From Mangifera indica (Eukaryota > Streptophyta > Magnoliopsida > Sapindales > Anacardiaceae), in the NCBI RefSeq assembly GCF_011075055.1, contig NC_058154.1, forward strand, positions 558,001-622,000: a DNA stretch of 64,000 nucleotides, in the 5' to 3' direction. This document shows, in pieces, positions 23,321 through 34,501 of this stretch. Position numbers and translations under genes: made by a program. How positions within the stretch are numbered: the first letter of the stretch is position 1; each line of letters opens with the position of its first letter. Under the pieces are notes generated by a model. That model did no database searches. It had not been told where the DNA came from and worked only from the letters and a program-made list of their open reading frames with translations.

Positions 23321-25408
23321 AACGAGCTGTGTCACTATTCAATAACTAAACAATTTCAGTTGCAAGAGATCATGAGTCGGCTTAGATCAATCAGAGAGTT
23401 AGACAGGGGATCCGTTCTCTGTTTCATCCAATCACGAAGAAACTGCTTCAGTCAGCTATGGCGTTTATTACTCTTTTGTTAGCTACGAGTTTACGGGCAG
23501 GGTGGCGTCTGTGAAACGCAGGGTGCGCATTGCGCAGTGGGACTTGAAATATAAAAGACGTGGCGTGACTGCGTGGGGTCAGTTAGAATTTTCAACTGCT
23601 GACGTGTACTCGTACAACATGGTCTATATATGTAAAACATATATTTTTATTTTGAGCATTTATACGTATACGTTTTTTTATATATAATTTGGTTACATAA
23701 ATATTATATTTATTGATGTATTGTTAACATAAAAATTTTGTATTTCCATTTTGTAAAATTCATCATTAATCTCTAAAATCTCAAAATTCTTTATGGTTTA
23801 TTATAAAATTATATATATATATATATATATATATTAGTATATAAAATATTCAATTATATAATAATATATTATTTATGTATTTATTTTATATATTTAAAGT
23901 ATGTATATATAATATTGTCTTTTTTTGTTATAAAAAACCTCTTTTGAATTAAATTTAAAAATAAAATAAAATCAATCACATCAAACAAATTAAATTCTGA
24001 CTCTAGTAATATGCAACATTACTTATATAAGAGTACAAGTTAAGTGGTAAATATCATATTAATTCCATTAAAAAATTGAAACCGAATCTTTAATTAAAAT
24101 ATAAAAGTGTAACCTTTTTGAAGAAGACCCTCAAATAAAGATATTTACCTATAGTGGGTTGCATCAAACCAAATTGGCCACCAAACCCCCTTTTTCTCCA
24201 AAGTATGTTGTTTTTTTAAGTTTCTCTCATTTAACTTTAAAAATCATAAATACCTACCTATGACTAGTTAAAATTAACGATAGTAAGAGCAAAATCATCA
24301 TTTTATTTATAATATTAAAAATAAACTAAAATATAATTTTTTTTTCCCTCTTAAATTTTAAAAACTAAAAGCTTTCCCCAACCTAAGTTTTAAAAAATGA
24401 TAGTTTCTTCTTAGGGTTTAGTTTTCAGATCTCTGACGTCATTGTTGGCGGCCTCTCTCTCCCGAAGCTTTCTCTCTCTCCAATGATCTCTCTTTATCCA
24501 TTTGGATGCCCAATCAGCATCAAAGAAAGTATGAAAGACGAAGCTTTTCATCTTTCATGCCTCTTTTGATGTTGATCAGATATTTAAATGGGTAGAGAGA
24601 GACCATCGAAGGGAATAGAAGGTTCAGGAGGGAGAGGTCGTTAGCAATAGAGCTAGAGATGATGTCGGAGATCTAGAAACTAAACTCTAGAGAAAAATTG
24701 TTGTTTTTTAAAACTTAGATTGAAGGAAACTTTTAATTTTTAAAGTTTGAGGGGGAAAATAGATAAAATTTTAAAGAGTTAGAGTTCTGTTAATTTTAAT
24801 TACTCATAGGCAAATATTTAAAATTTTCAAAGTTAAAAAAGAGAAACTTGAGAAATGAGTATACTTTGGGTGGGAAATAGTCCTTTAGCCAACCAAATTT
24901 AGTACAATCTAATACACCAATTGACCGTGTCATCTTGTATTTTTCACTTAATTATTCCCAAATTATGTCAAGTTGACTCTAAGTTATGCCCTAAGACCAT
25001 GGGCCATATCAAAGTTGGGCCCCATTGTGTGTTGGCCCAACCCATTTGACATGCTTTTTCGGGGGCTTGTCATATTATGTTTACTCCGAAGGCCCTACTA
25101 CGGGCCTTGGCCATATGCAGGCCCGGCCCGTTTAGACATGTGGTGTGTAATAAATAGTAAGGTTTGAAAATCTTCAAAAACACAGGAGAAAGAAGTCTTC
25201 TTAAACTTAGAAAAATTTATGTGGCTGCCCTGAGAATGCGCTGCTCCACGAAGTTCAGATATATGAAAACCGGCACTTGACCTTAAAAGAAAACGAACAA
25301 ATTATGAAAATGTTACAAAAATCAACCACCAAGTTAATTTTAGAAGCTCTGTGAGGAAATAAAACACCTTCTTCAACCTCATTCTTCCCTTTGCTGAAAA
25401 ACATTTCA
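23321..25408. other. Intergenic, AT-rich, holding a foldback element
   Basis: The first 100 bases are the leader of the minus-strand membrane-protein gene. 23640-24160 is very AT-rich with an AT microsatellite near 23811. The foldback element is annotated separately. 25000-25140 is rich in GGCCC words, typical of diverged plant repeats. The last 150 bases are probably the promoter of the PR-1-like gene. Confidence 0.5.
24171..24900. mobile_element. Foldback (long inverted-repeat) element, copy A
   Basis: The right end read on the minus strand (AAATTTGGTTGGCTAAAGG, then ACTATTTCCCACCCAAAG) is an imperfect match to the left end (AAATTGGCCACCAAACCCC...CTCCAAAGTATG). The similarity continues inward for at least 90 bp (AAGTTTCTC and ACTTTAAAA words on both sides). 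The middle contains CTCTCTCTC and GAGAGAGA tracts that also pair. About 730 bp, no coding capacity. Copies at 34502, 42650 and 46430 share the arrangement. Confidence 0.65.
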
Positions 25409-26173
25409 ATGTTAAATCCACCAATGTCGTCGTTTCCTAAAATTCTAACATCCACCTTCATATCTTATCTCCTCCTCCTCCTCGCCGTCGCCATCAAGGC
25501 ACACGACAACTTCCTTCACCCGATGGAGCCGCTGACGCAGCTCATCGGCAGCATCCCTCCCCCGACGGCGGTGCCGCAGACGCAGGTCGTTAGCAACATC
25601 CCTCCCCCACCGGCGGAGCCGCAGACGCAGGTCGTTAGCAACATCCCTCCCCCACCGGCGGAGCCGCAGACGCAGTTCGTAGGCAACGTCCTTCCCCCTC
25701 CGGCGCAGACGCAGACGCAGCTGTTCATCCCACACTCACACGCCACAGAAATAGAGGAGTTTCTGGCGGCGCACAACAAAATCAGACAAAGCATGGGCGA
25801 GCCATGTTTAACATGGGACGAGACGCTAGCTAAGTTCGCACATCACTGGGCCGAAACTCTCGCCGCCGAGTGCACAATGGTTCATTCCACCGTATCCTAC
25901 GGGGAGAACTTGTTCTGGGGAGCGCAAGACCATTGGACGCCGGCGGAGGCGGTGCAGTCGTGGATCAAGGAGTCGGACTTTTTCGATAATACAACAAATC
26001 ATTGCAAAGAAGGGCAAATGTGCGAGCATTATACGCAAGTCATATGGAAGAAAACTGGCAAGGTGGGCTGTGCTCGTAAGAAGTGCCACCGTGGCGGTCT
26101 GATTGTCGTCTGCAACTATGATCCGCCGGGGAATTATGAAAATGTTAATCCACTTGATGATAAGTTTATGTAA
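25409..26173 (+). CDS. PR-1-like CAP-domain secreted protein with proline-rich repeat linker
   Basis: Single exon, about 254 residues from the ATG at 25409; a second ATG at 25424 is equally possible. The N-terminus has a strong signal peptide (ISYLLLLLAVAIKAHD). Next comes a proline/glutamine-rich linker made of near-perfect 15-residue repeats (PQTQVVSNIPPPPAE). The CAP/SCP domain follows: EEFLAAHNKIRQSMGEPCLTW, FAHHWAETLAAECTMVHS, YGENLFWGAQDHWTPAEAV, CEHYTQVIWKKTGKVGCA, VVCNYDPPGNYENVNP. The HYTQVIW and CNYDPPGN signatures and the usual six cysteines are present. PR-1 proteins bind sterols and are pathogen-induced; apoplastic location is inferred. The linker is not part of classic PR-1 (about 160 residues) and suggests a wall-interacting variant. 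Confidence 0.9.
   Translation: MLNPPMSSFPKILTSTFISYLLLLLAVAIKAHDNFLHPMEPLTQLIGSIPPPTAVPQTQVVSNIPPPPAEPQTQVVSNIPPPPAEPQTQFVGNVLPPPAQTQTQLFIPHSHATEIEEFLAAHNKIRQSMGEPCLTWDETLAKFAHHWAETLAAECTMVHSTVSYGENLFWGAQDHWTPAEAVQSWIKESDFFDNTTNHCKEGQMCEHYTQVIWKKTGKVGCARKKCHRGGLIVVCNYDPPGNYENVNPLDDKFM
25545..25700 (+). repeat. 45-bp coding minisatellite in the PR-1-like gene
   Basis: Three to four head-to-tail copies of a 45-bp unit (15 codons). The two central copies are essentially identical in DNA (for example GCAGACGCAGGTCGTTAGC); the outer ones are diverged. Because the unit is a multiple of three, copy-number change leaves the reading frame intact. Confidence 0.9.
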
Positions 26174-26684
26174 TGGATGATACGTGTCATAGAAAAAATT
26201 GATCAGACGGTGTAGAGGAGAGTTCAATTACGGGTTGGGTTTGTGAAAATTATACGAAAAATTGTTTCATTTATGATATGGTATTTATTCTTTCGTATTG
26301 GGAATTTTTTTTTTTTGAAAAATCAATATAACGAGGTCCGTCATATATATTTTTTATTTAATAAAATTATACAACTTATTTTTTTTACATATAATTTAAA
26401 TATATATAATATTATTATATAATTAAATAATTTTAAATTAAAAATTAATTTATATATTTTATTTTTTATTTATATATGATGAAAGATTCTCTTAATATTT
26501 AATGCAATTAAAATTATAATATGTCTTTAATTGATAAAAAATTACGAAACTATGTCTGTAAAAAATGAAAATGAAAATTTAATTGGTCAATATTATCCTC
26601 CGATAATATTTATTTTATCAATTCTTCAGTAATTATAATTTATTATTTTTTTCCTTAAAAAAATCATTATCTTTTTCCATTCAA
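26174..26684. other. Intergenic, 3' of the PR-1-like gene
   Basis: 3' region of the PR-1-like gene followed by AT-rich DNA. No gene seen. Confidence 0.5.
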
Positions 26685-26853
26685 TAAAATTATGTGTACC
26701 CACTTTAGATACACAAATATATACACATTTATATGTGTCATCATGTGATTGAATGATTTTGAATTAAAAATAAAACAATAACCAATCATATGATGACACA
26801 TATGAGTGTGTATACATTTGTGTACCCAAAATAGGTATACATAGTATTACTCT
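26685..26853. mobile_element. MITE (family member 2), the best preserved copy
   Basis: Left arm contains TATGTGTACCCA, GATACACAAAT and TGTGTCATCATGTGATTG. The right arm on the other strand contains TATGTATACC, GGGTACACAAAT and TGTGTCATCATATGATTGG. The arms are about 65 bp each around the core TTTTGAATTAAAAATAAAAC. No coding capacity. It lies just beyond the truncated 3' end of the ABCG pseudogene. Confidence 0.7.
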
Positions 26854-26960
26854 TTTCCATTTTATCCCTTCTCTTGCTATCAACTTGGATCACTCTCTGT
26901 CAATCGTTGACCATCTTCTTTCAGCTCCATTTATATGCATAAGCAACATCACGGTTAACA

Positions 26961-28623
26961 TCACGGTTAGTCTAAAATGAAGTAGCCGCTGAAGTGGAGG
27001 AAATAGGCTAAAATGGCGACAACAACTGTGAGGCCTAAAATGACACGAGACAAGACGCTGGAGAGGAAAGTGACGAAGGAACTTCCGGCCCAGAAGGAGT
27101 CCAAGATTGTGAGGAAGGAGAAAAAGAAGCCTCCTGATAGGCGCACAGCCCAGAAGGTTGTGGCAGCGAAGACAAGAGAGAGGAAAATTAAAGAAGGGAG
27201 ATGATTGAATGAGAAAGAACATGTGAAGAACGACGGTAAGAATTGTATGTTGTTTCCCTCATGAAAATTTATCGTTCTTGAAGAAAAACTGGGATTGCTT
27301 CTGCACAGGTGTAGAAAATTGAAGACATGGCGAAAGCGAAGAACCCTTTTGGGGAATTATCGAGACGCCAAAACATGGTGGCCAGAATGATCCCAGTTAC
27401 AAGCGCCGCCGCTAAGCGAATTCTGAAGAGTTCAGGCATTCTGCTTGAGTTTGTGAGTGATCTTTTGGCAATAACTATCATTTCAATCCAAAATGGCTTG
27501 GCGAAAGTGGGAAATGAAGAAGATGAGTTACAGGCACCAGAGACTAGCTTCCCCCTTGAAACGCTTGCACTGATTGCATCTTTTAGAGATAGAGTTATTT
27601 TCTTGGACTCTTTCCTGCTCGGATTCTTTCTGTTTTGCCATGATTTGTTGAACTCCACTAAGTTGGAGGTTCCATTAGGACTTTCTTCAAGCTCTCAAAT
27701 CAAATCAAGACCGAACTCAGTTCGATTCTCATTCTCAATAATTGGATGCCCAAACTCCGAAAAGAATTGAGAAAGATTATTCCGTGTACCTGTAAGATTT
27801 TTACCGTTCACCTGACATTAATATTAGTTTGATGTTTAACAGTCATGAATGGAAATGATCACTTATACCTTCATAAACAGAGGTACCATGTGATAGAAAA
27901 ATCAAGAGATCAAGCAGGCTCAAAATTCGGTAACTTGGTTGGTGAATCGACAAGATAACAATGGTTCCACTCAGTGCGATTCGCTGCAAGACTTTAACAG
28001 CCATGAAAGCGCTTGTTGAGTCTAAACCTGAAGTTGGTCCATCGAGAAACAAGAGAATCGGGTCTTGAATAATATCAGTTCCGATTGAAACTCGCCGGCG
28101 TCTCTTCCACGGTTAACATAGCAAACAAAAGATCATCTTGCATAAAATAGTCAGAAATAACCTTCAAAACCCTTGACTCCAAAACGTCACCGTTCAAAGT
28201 AACTGTTCCTTTCAAGCTCTCTTTCGCTATCCTGTCTGCGTGAGCATCAATTAACGTGGATTTCCCGGAGCCACTAGCGCCAAGAACTGCCGTGATATCA
28301 CCTTCTCTCGCTTCCCTGGATATATCGTTGAGCAACACCTTCTCTGGCGAATCAAGAGGGCCCTTTGGAAGCTTTAGCTTTTGACGAACTTTGACACTGT
28401 AAGTTAAATTGTTAAAAGAAAGAACAAAAGGGTGCATTGGTGGCATCGAACTATGGGCATCTTCAACTCGCCTTAAGAGTTATGCAGGAGTGCGAGGGAC
28501 AGAAGGTTTGTCTCTTCTCGGGTACTGTTGAAGCTCGAACCGCTGGTTTTGTTTAAAAAATGAAAGGTCATTGCCGACAATTGGTTCCGGCAGGGACTTG
28601 TTTAAGCCTCCAACATGAGACAT
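26961..28623 (-). pseudogene. ABCG half-transporter (WBC, ABCG1/2/6/16/20-like) pseudogene
   Basis: A start at 28623 (MSHVGGLNKSLPEP) leads into [14 protein letters not shown] and Walker [10 protein letters not shown], then [17 protein letters not shown]. Further on are [15 protein letters not shown] (Walker B/D-loop, with Gly in place of the usual Glu), IHQPSYRI, a membrane-domain portion (LFRIRLAAALVTGII, FYTCAEAIPVFLQER) and FAATTFWAV...FWAGSSFVTFLS. Relatives export lipid or cuticle/suberin precursors. It is broken many times. There is an in-frame TAA at codon 48 (28480-28482). A deletion with frameshift near 28080-28105 removes about 60 codons, including the ABC signature LSGGE. There is a TGA in place of Arg in LDLI-R-ELE and a TAA in place of Tyr after FLQER. 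A frameshift follows, and the last membrane segments are lost beyond about 26961. An intron-like 79-bp insertion is at 27790-27868. Confidence 0.93.
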
Positions 28624-28870
28624 CAGTGTGCATTTTTACGGTGAGGTTTAGCTGAAAAAACTCTCTATGCAATGGATTTATACGGCAGAAAAGATGAAGA
28701 ATTGGTAATTGGAAGTATCTGACTTCTGCTCTTGTTTGATTATATTATATAAGTAAATGGCGTTTTTCCCACCCAAGATTGGTTTACAAACACTGTTCTA
28801 CCGCATGGATTATATTTTCTCAAATTCAGGCAATGAAAAATACTCCTAACATAGACAAATTATATGAACT

Positions 28871-29928
28871 TATCAGTGGGCTCAGGTTGGGAGCCGTGAC
28901 AGGGCTTTAGACAGCTACGAGTGATGGCGATCTTAACAGCGAGTATGCGTGGTCATTGGGTTCGTGATACAATAATTGTAGTTGAGAGTGCTCCAGCCAC
29001 TAGACGTGCACAATGTTGCTGTGGTAGCGCATTGAAGAGGGGACTAGGCCAATCCTACACAAACAAGTCGAGAGCTGGAGCCGCTCCCCTGATGAGTCCA
29101 AGGCAGGATGAAACCAGTGATCCTAAGCCAGAATGTGGGTGCATGCAAGGTTGATCCTCAAGACAGCCTATCGAGGATGCCGCACAGACAATTCGAAAAA
29201 AATAGGCCTGTGACACTTGGGATCAGAGCAGAACCATCACCAATGCTGCGATAGTAAAAGAGATCCCGTCAAGCTAATAGCAGACGACAACAGATTGACC
29301 GTTTTGCACGAGGCATGTGAAAATCCTGATGTTAAATAGCAAATGCCAAAAATACATCATGCCATAACGAGTGGGTGCACCAGGTGGAGGATGAGGGTCT
29401 TCTAAGGTGTCATGAGGAGAGTGACATGATGGGGTATGTCGCACTTGACAAGTGGTCGGGCATCCCTTTAGCCAATATGGGAGACACTCATCGTGTGGTC
29501 ATTTGATGCGGCCAGTGAAGGACTGGGGCTATTTTGCAAGTTGAGCGGAGCACAAGGGCGTGCTCCATTTTGAGTGGGGGAGTATGTCACGGGCTCAGGT
29601 TAGGAGTCGTGACAGGACTTTGAGCAACTACGAGTGATGGCGATCTTAAGAGCGAGTATACGCAGTCATTGGGTTCGTAATGCAATAACTGTAGTTAGAA
29701 ATGCTCCAACCATGGGGCGTGCACAATGTTGTTGTGGTAGCACATTAAAGAGGGAACTAGACCAACCCTGCATAAACTGGACAGGAGTTAGAGCCGCTCC
29801 CCTGATGAGTCCAAGGCAAAATGAAACCAGTGATCCAAAGCCAAAATATGGGTGCATGCAAGACTGATTCTCGAGACAACCCATCGAGGATGCCACACAG
29901 ACAAGTCGAAAAAAATCGACCTGTAACA
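28871..29928 (+). mobile_element. TRIM-like miniature LTR retroelement
   Basis: Two direct repeats of about 344 bp (28871-29215 and 29585-29928, constant offset 713) flank a 369-bp internal region with no gag or pol. Right after the left repeat is TTGGGATCAGAGC (29217-29229), a near match to the TGGTATCAGAGC primer-binding site for initiator tRNA-Met. Just before the right repeat is the purine tract GAGTGGGGGAGTA. The right repeat begins TGTCAC and both repeats end in ACA. These are the parts of an LTR retroelement that relies on proteins from elsewhere. The repeats have diverged by many substitutions, so the insertion is old. The 77-codon frame found in both repeats is probably incidental. 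I could not confirm a target-site duplication. Confidence 0.75.
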
Positions 29929-30767
29929 ACTGAGATGACAACTTGTATTGAATGACATGATTATTTATTTTTTTTTTCACTTCAAAATTATCAAATCAGA
30001 TACTATCACATCAGATTTTATGAATAAGTTCGTATTTATAATATTACTCTTATTTTATTTTATAAAATTATCTTATAATCTTAAATTAACAAAAAATAAA
30101 AAACCCTTTAAAAATCGATATTTCATTAAAATCCTTTTAATTTTATTTCCATTTTCTTTCACTATCATCATTTTTTTTGAAAACTCTAATCGCCAATGAC
30201 TCTTTCACCACCACTACAATCTCACCATTGTCAACTCTGACTACCCTCATCATAATAATAATATAAATATCGTTGATAATATCTCATATTGTGACGATGG
30301 CAAAGGCAATGGGGGTTGATAACAGTGATATTGTGGTTGTGGTGAAAGAGTAACATCAGCTGCTAGAGTTTTCAAAGAAAAAACAGTGATTTATTTGTAA
30401 GTTTTCAAACTTTTTGGGTTTGATATCAAATTGAATTTAGATTAAAGCATCATATTTAAAACTTTTGGATTTGATATGTAGAAGAACTATATTTGACAAA
30501 ATTATTATTTTACTTTCATATTATTAGTTTTTTTCAACATAGTATGATTTTAATTTTAAATTGTATGCTATAAATGCCCAAGCAAAATGCCTATCTATTG
30601 AAAAATGAATAAAACTGTGAATATTCAGTTTTGAGTATTGGATTAAATATTTATAATTTTAGTAAATATTATTTTATCTCTAATTTAAAAAAATTATTAA
30701 TAATATATTATCTGAATATTTAATCAAATATTAAAAAAAGAACACATAATTTATCATGAAAGTAACT
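29929..30767. other. Intergenic
   Basis: AT-rich, with no supported gene. Open frames here consist of Lys, Ile, Phe and Leu runs, as expected from composition. AAAGTAACT at 30759-30767 is the left target duplication of the next element. Confidence 0.5.
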
Positions 30768-31087
30768 AGGGTTGGATTCGAGCTGAGCCCGTTCGAGCTT
30801 GAGCTCGAACTCGGCTTGAATGAGTCCGAAACGAGTCAGCCTTATATAAGTTTCGCCGAGCTTGAGTTATTCGCTAAATTTTTTAATTAAAAATTTAGAT
30901 ACAAAACGACATCTTTTTGACTAATATGTATTAAAACGATGTCGTTTTGATAACGAAATAGTTAAAAACTCGAGCTTGAAATGAGTCGAATTGAATTTGA
31001 GCTAAACTTCTTTGAGCTCAATCTCAAGCTCTGCTATATACAAACTGAACTGAGCTCAAATTTAGTTCAGTTTGAATCTAACCCTAT
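30768..31087. mobile_element. Mutator-like TIR element, copy 1 (non-autonomous)
   Basis: The left end AGGGTTGGATTCGAGCTGAG mirrors the right end, which reads AGGGTTAGATTCAAACTGAA on the minus strand. It is flanked by AAAGTAACT (30759-30767) and AAAGTAACC (31088-31096), a 9-bp target duplication with one mismatch. Nine-bp duplications point to the Mutator superfamily. The centre contains the palindrome-like AACGATGTCGTTTT. No coding capacity. Confidence 0.75.
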
Positions 31088-31164
31088 AAAGTAACCATTC
31101 ACTTGTGATGTGGATATAATGGTTTCTGTCATTTTATATGATTATAATGAAGAGTCCTTGTAAG

Positions 31165-32521
31165 TGTTGGGATAATTATTTTTTTATCAAGTATAAGTGA
31201 GTACAAGAAATTAATGTTGGGTAAGACTACAAACTAAAGTAAGAGGGATTTTGTTGTTTCGAATCCTACTAATAAACAAAAATCAATTAATTCAAAATTA
31301 AATAATCAAAACAATCAGAAAACTAGATTGAAACAATAATAAGACGAGTTCTAGCCAAGTAATTTAGGTATGGTTCAATTCAATTGATCATCGATAAATC
31401 AATTAATTCAGAATTAAATAATCAAAGCAATCAGAAAACTAGATTGAAACAATAATAAGACGAGTTCTAGCCAAGTAATTCAGGTATGGTTCAATTCAAT
31501 TGATCATCGATAAAAAGATTAATTTTTCTTTTTAAATAAACCGGTTATGAAACATCGAGACGCTCGTTATTTTGCTTTTCCTTAGGTGTTGGTAATTAAG
31601 AAACGTTTTTTAATTACTTCTCTTATTTTTCAATCAGTTCTAGATATGATCTTAGAATTTAAATTGAAAACAGAATTAAGAATTAGAAAAGCCACCGATT
31701 CTAATCAACAAAACACAGACGCTGTTTTTGTTTAAATTAGATTAACCTATTCCACTAACATACAATAATTATTCTACTTCACTAAGCATGCTAGTCAGCC
31801 ACTTACGATTAAACCATCAAACAATTACGGATTCAATAATTTAATCTAACAAAGTTATTTTTAATCCAAAATAAATAAGACGTCTCCTATTTAATTGAAC
31901 AAGGCAACAATAAATAAAATCAAGAAAAAATTAATTATTTAAAAGAAAAAAACGGGTAAAGAAGATCTCACAATCATCGTAGAATCATGATCCTGATTAC
32001 TCGACTAAAGAAAAGAGTTAGTTACTCATATTTATGTTCATGACTTCACAGAAAATTAAAATAAAAATCTTATCCTAATTGAAGAAGAACCAGCGAAGGG
32101 TTGCGACTATATTTCTTTATGAAAGAAAAGGATGTTAAAAAAACAAAAAACTCTAAAACAGAGAGCAATTGCCTTTTTTATAGTGTCAGGTCTGCTTCAG
32201 TCATTGAAAAATATTTTTGTGCCAAATATCATCCAAAAGACCTGAACTTCCTCCAATTGTCAATTAAGTCTTCAACTGTGAATTTCTCAGTAAATAGCGC
32301 GATTCTCTCATTTCCACAATCATTCATCTCCTATGTATTTTACCGTCATTCTGTCTTGATACATGACAACTCTAAATTCTTTTTATTTTGTATCTTTTCT
32401 CAGAATAATACAATTAATGCCCAATTTCCTAAAATAAGTAATTAATCAAATAATTAATGAATTAAATATTACAAATCAAGGAAATTAAATATCGAAAAAT
32501 ATGAAATTTCACACACTAACA
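31165..32521 (-). mobile_element. Candidate solo LTR, about 1.36 kb
   Basis: On the minus strand the segment starts TGTTAGTGTGTGAAATTTC and ends ATCCCAACA, that is TG...CA. Flanks are GTAAG (31160-31164) and ATAAG (32522-32526), four of five bases matching, as expected for an old LTR-element duplication. No second copy and no internal domain are in the window. It contains a 116-bp tandem duplication. Orientation is the better guess, because both strands read TG...CA. Confidence 0.5.
31282..31513. repeat. 116-bp tandem duplication inside the candidate solo LTR
   Basis: Copies at 31282-31397 and 31398-31513 are adjacent and differ at only a few positions (for example CAAAATTAAATAATCAAAAC versus CAGAATTAAATAATCAAAGC). 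Non-coding. Confidence 0.93.
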
Positions 32522-34501
32522 ATAAGACGTGGAGCAAATCCTTGTTTTCACTCAGCAGTTTACTTATAATATTTGTTTACTTGAATGGCACCCAAAATGA
32601 ACAAAATAAGAAAATGACTATTCTCACAGCAATTTTTGTGACCGATCTTATATACGTCCAATTTTGAGTAAGTAATTAAATATTCAGATAATATATTATC
32701 ATATGATTAAATATTATTTTATTATTAATTTAAAATTATTCAATTGTATGATAATATAATATATTATCTAAATGTTCAACCGAAAAAAATCAAGGCATCG
32801 AAATTAGGATTAGCTGAAGCAGGGGACTACTTGATTAGTGTATTATAAATGGATTGATATTGTTAGTCACTAATGGTGGCCTCTACACTTCCTAATCTCT
32901 TGTCCACACGCCTTCGTTGAGAACTCAATTTGACTGAAACCATTCTTCTAGCTAAATTGTCCTTCAAGTCCCCTTCCTTCTTATCTTCATTTTTCTATTA
33001 TAAATTGGGTATTTATCTTAGTGTTAGGGCATGGTTTTGTATCTACTGTCGATTGGCTTCTCTGGTGTTCATTGCTTTTAAAAAACCTAAAAACGAAATA
33101 TCTCCGTGAGAGAAACTATGAAGGGTTATCTTGAAATCAATTGAATGATACTGTCTATTGATATAGAAAATTGTACCAATGCGATAAAACAATTATTTGA
33201 AGATTTTATGTGAGAAAGGGTAATGCTATATGTTTATATTTTTAATACATAATTTGAATATATAGATGATATATCATCATATGATTAAGTATAATTTTAT
33301 ATTTAATTTAAAATTATCAAATTATATAATAATATATAATTTATATACTCAAATTATGTATATATATTAGATCCGGGTCTATCCATGATGGGTCGATTCG
33401 ATCCGATTTTGGTAACTGTCAAAAGACAATTATTGGTAGTTAATAATTAACAGTTAAACTTTTATACAAAATTATAACTGTCTTCTAAAATATATATACG
33501 CCATTTTTGTAAAGGGAAGAATTCTTCATCCAACACAAATGCACAGATTTTGTCTCCTAAAATAGAAATCAGTACGTTGGTAAATAGTATCGTGAAAATA
33601 GACTAACGTCAACCTCTCATACAGTATTTGAAGATGCTTCATCAAAAATTGAAAGAAATATCCAAAATCTTTATTTATATAATTCATAGAATTTGATTCG
33701 GATATGTTATTTATTCCCAGTAATATATATAAACTCTAGGTAAAATTCTGAGATATTATTAGTAATTGCAAAAGGGTCAAATCGAAACCCTAGCTCCGTC
33801 TCTTGGTTTTATGGCCAAGTAGTGAAAACATCGTCGTCATTCTGGGGACATGTGGAGTATTGAGGCATTGTCAACTTTGCATGTTCTGTAGATTTAGATG
33901 AAATGTGTACAATCAAGATTAGTACACGTTGGAAAGTGTTGGGTGTGACACCAATACTTTGCATTTAATGTGATATGCATGCTCGGCCACTTTACACTTA
34001 ATATGTCATCAGTATAACTTTACAATAAATGTGATACAATTTACCTAGTTGGGTAACGGTTATTATGTCCAGTTGTCTATTATAGTCATTTGAATACCTT
34101 ATCTGATCTCTTTGATTGAGAAGATTTGTCCTACTCGTTGCTTTGGGATAAAAACCTACACATTCGTTTTACACAACAACAAATGTTTAGGTGGCATGAG
34201 TTTTCTATATGTTTTTAAGAGTATGGAGAAAGAAATAAAGAAAGAGTTCTTGTGATATTGACTAACGCTATATATATAAATAATAATATATTATTAAATA
34301 TTTAAATATTTAAAAATTAAAAATAAAATATTTTTTAATTATATAATTATATTGTGTATATAATATTTTTATCATAATTTCATAGAGCTGACAGAAGTTT
34401 TCACTGCACTAACTTGCTTTGACTTTTGGAACTGGATATTCCATGTTAGGAGTAAACCCTCGAGCAAGAGTTTTCCCACTTCCGCTGGAACTTCTTGTTG
34501 T
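32522..34501. other. Intergenic
   Basis: About 2 kb of AT-rich DNA with no gene I can support. Segments near 32650-32785 and 33225-33372 look like members of the MITE family annotated at 26685: AT-rich arms around TTTAATTTAAAATTA-type cores. Confidence 0.45.
33225..33372. mobile_element. MITE (family member 3), degenerate
   Basis: Imperfect inverted arms containing ATGATATATCATCATATGATTA on one side and TAATATATAATTTATATACTC on the other, around a TTTAATTTAAAATTA core, as in the copy at 26685. Borders are approximate. Confidence 0.4.

Noticed and set aside
27327..27770. A 147-codon plus-strand open frame
   Set aside because: Antisense to the ABCG pseudogene; the minus strand carries the recognisable protein.
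28921..29867. Two similar 77-codon reading frames that could be paralogous small genes
   Set aside because: They lie inside the two direct repeats of the TRIM-like element; their similarity follows from the repeats.
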